Below are positions 62,153 through 64,000 of a DNA stretch of 64,000 nucleotides, one piece after another. The position numbers and the translations under genes are program-made. Source of the DNA: Flavobacterium zhairuonense (lineage in GTDB: Bacteria > Bacteroidota > Bacteroidia > Flavobacteriales > Flavobacteriaceae); contig NZ_SJSY01000062.1 in assembly GCF_004352915.1 (NCBI RefSeq), positions 25,588 to 89,587 of the forward strand. The letters run 5' to 3'. The notes beneath the pieces were generated by a model that was not told the DNA's origin, made no database searches, and was given only the letters and a program-made list of their open reading frames with translations. Within the stretch, counting starts at the first letter, position 1. Every line of letters begins with the position of its first letter.

Positions 62153-64000
62153 ATGAACAAAATTACTTTAAGAAAGCTAATTAACTTTTTAATGTTATTT
62201 TTATTGGCCTTTCAAGCTAGAGCCCAATTTCCTTTCTTTGAAAGTTTTAAAAACAGTACCGCTCCCGGAACACAATTCGGAGGATCCCCAATCGCTTTTC
62301 TAACCGCAGGGGCAGGTTTAAAAGACAATTTTGATGATCTTGAAGGTGAAGGATATTTAAGATTAACAAACAATAAACAAAATCAAAAAGGTTTTGTTTG
62401 GTGGGATCAGTTTGTTTTTCCTTCAAGTAATGGGATGACTATTTCCTTTGAATATTATAGTTATGGTGGAAATAACCATAGCGCACTGCCTTCTGATGGA
62501 ATTGCTTTTGTTTTATTTGATGCTACGGCAAATCCAGTAACAATAGGCGCCTATGGGTCTGCATTAGGTTATGCACAAAGTACTACTCAAAAAGGATTTT
62601 CAAAAGGTTATCTTGGTATTGGCTTAGATGAAACCGGTACATTTTCTAATAATAGTGACGGAAAAAGTGGTGGTTTCCCTGCAGCATCATCAGAACCATA
62701 TAAAGTTACATTAAGGGGTCAATATACTGGAACCGGAAGTACTGGCTATCCTTATTTAACCTCTGTTCAGACTCCAAATATTGGTTTTGTCCTTAATGGG
62801 AATATAAGAACTGCTACAGATAGCAGCAAAGCTGGATTTAGAAAGGCAGAAATAGTTTTAACACCACGTCCAGCAGGAGGTTTTTTTATTAATGTTAGTA
62901 TAACTACTGATAATGAAAAGCATTTAGTAATTAGCAACTACACTTACACAACCCCTCCACCTCCTTTATTAAAAATGGCGCTAACTTCTTCAACAGGAAT
63001 AAACACCAGTTTTCATGAAATTCGCAATTTACAAATCACAACAGATTTAACTACACTTCTTACTCCTATCGCAAATCCAGATACATTTTCAGGATCAGTT
63101 GGTCAAATAGCGGTTTCTGGTGACATTACAACAAATGATAATGGAGCGGTAAATAAATATGGCACAATAAATAAACAGAGTATAGATTTAGACCTTTTTA
63201 CTCCAGGAATTCAAAACACTGTGACTATTGCAGGAAAAGGAACGTTTACATATGACTCTGCTTCGGGGAAAGTTACATTTACTCCAATTGACAACTCTGT
63301 AATTACTCCCGTTGTCATCAATTACACCTTTAACGATTCGTATGGAAAAACATCTAATGCCTCAACAATAACCTATACTCCTACTTGTACTACAATTGTA
63401 GACAATAATATTTCCTTATTGTCAGCACCTTATTTCTGTAATAACGATTCCGGAAATGGTGTAATGGTGATAGGTACAAACCTAGATGCATCATCTGTAA
63501 GCTATTTGTGGGAAAGTAGTACAGACAATATAACGTTTAAACCAACAGATGGAATTGCTAAAAATTATGCACCAAATCCTTTCACAGTCACAACTTATTT
63601 TAGAAGAAAGGTTATTTCTGGAACATGCACCAGCATTAGTAATGTTGTAGCAGTAATTTCAAAAAAAATTATTGAACAACCCGTATTAGGCAATAGAATT
63701 CAACCAACCTGTACTAATGACAAAGGATCTTTCACCATTGTTAATTACGATCCATTATTAACATATGAAATACAACCAAACACAGGAGTAACACAAAATG
63801 CAGAAACAATAAATGCTCCAGCAGGAAATTATACTGTAACTGCTAAAATGGAAGCTTGTGCCTCTAATGCTTCATTACCAATTCAAATAAATAATCAACC
63901 TGCTAAACCCGCAGACATTGTTACTACAGAATCAATCTGTTCTGGAAATACTTACACTTGGCCGGCAAACGGAATTACCTACTCTACATCACAAAATGCA
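62153..64000 (+). CDS. Large secreted adhesin with L-type lectin domain (partial)
   Basis: The frame is open from the ATG at 62153 to the right edge (616 codons) and continues beyond. A signal peptide (about 1-24, ending ARAQ) is followed by an L-type lectin domain (about 25-290; DGIAFVLFDA, GYLGIGLDETGTF), a cadherin-like segment (about 305-405; SGDITTNDNGAVNKYG) and an Ig-like segment with paired cysteines. Such Flavobacterium adhesins are usually carried out by the type IX system through a C-terminal domain that lies outside this window. Confidence 0.85.
   Translation, partial: MNKITLRKLINFLMLFLLAFQARAQFPFFESFKNSTAPGTQFGGSPIAFLTAGAGLKDNFDDLEGEGYLRLTNNKQNQKGFVWWDQFVFPSSNGMTISFEYYSYGGNNHSALPSDGIAFVLFDATANPVTIGAYGSALGYAQSTTQKGFSKGYLGIGLDETGTFSNNSDGKSGGFPAASSEPYKVTLRGQYTGTGSTGYPYLTSVQTPNIGFVLNGNIRTATDSSKAGFRKAEIVLTPRPAGGFFINVSITTDNEKHLVISNYTYTTPPPPLLKMALTSSTGINTSFHEIRNLQITTDLTTLLTPIANPDTFSGSVGQIAVSGDITTNDNGAVNKYGTINKQSIDLDLFTPGIQNTVTIAGKGTFTYDSASGKVTFTPIDNSVITPVVINYTFNDSYGKTSNASTITYTPTCTTIVDNNISLLSAPYFCNNDSGNGVMVIGTNLDASSVSYLWESSTDNITFKPTDGIAKNYAPNPFTVTTYFRRKVISGTCTSISNVVAVISKKIIEQPVLGNRIQPTCTNDKGSFTIVNYDPLLTYEIQPNTGVTQNAETINAPAGNYTVTAKMEACASNASLPIQINNQPAKPADIVTTESICSGNTYTWPANGITYSTSQNA

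Overview
The window looks like part of a chromosome from a Flavobacterium-type bacterium (Bacteroidota). The reasons are strong AT richness, the gliding lipoprotein gene gldH, an OlsF-type ornithine-lipid synthase, lipoproteins and OmpA proteins typical of the group, and promoter elements of the Bacteroidota form TAnnTTTG seen at about twenty gene starts. I see no rRNA, tRNA, CRISPR array or prophage. Most of the window is ordinary core or near-core chromosome; the unusual material lies between the genes.

Layout. 1-8.3 kb: end of a peptidoglycan glycosyltransferase, a Tas-like aldo/keto reductase, a ParE-type toxin-antitoxin pair, an OmpA lipoprotein, exonuclease III, olsF, a DUF805 gene and a TM2 gene that share a leader element, and a 2-hydroxyacid dehydrogenase. 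8.4-18 kb: nhaA with two small followers, a second toxin-antitoxin pair, proC, mgtE-rsmA (overlapping), a DUF4286 gene, a TPR protein and serS. 18-27 kb: lipoproteins, a patatin-like lipase, membrane proteins of unknown role, YdeI, PhzF, DinB-like and CDGSH proteins. 27-36.5 kb: metG, an EamA transporter, a HAD phosphatase, a CAT-like acetyltransferase, an OmpA porin, ferritin followed by a tiny Lys/Cys-rich protein, and a DUF2461 protein. 36.5-49 kb: a short SSB, a four-gene operon (GNAT-nitrilase fusion, Zn-ribbon protein, M28 peptidase, SRPBCC), rhodanese, LysR, GNAT, an epimerase, a repair-flavoured group (ogt, 3'-5' exonuclease, AlkZ-like glycosylase) and a nucleoside-gate membrane protein. 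49-64 kb: a REP-associated transposase with its palindromes, class I fumarase, a PAS protein, dinB, a phosphatase, the CoA-transferase genes scoA/scoB split by a class A beta-lactamase gene, the ricT-gldH-pbp1A operon, and a secreted L-type-lectin adhesin that runs off the right end.

The most striking structure is non-coding. Many spacers carry arrays in which a four- or five-base word (CTAAG, CTTAG, CAAAG, CTTTG, AATT) recurs every 8 bases with variable bases between. At two convergent gene ends, an array and its inverted partner bracket a terminator hairpin. Separately there are REP/MITE-like palindromic elements (49.0-49.7 kb beside a transposase, and 57.34-57.51 kb) built from 5-bp stems with 3-4-base loops, and a GC-rich element at 21.93-22.03 kb.

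These are calls by eye. Family names come from recognised motifs, and no database search was possible.
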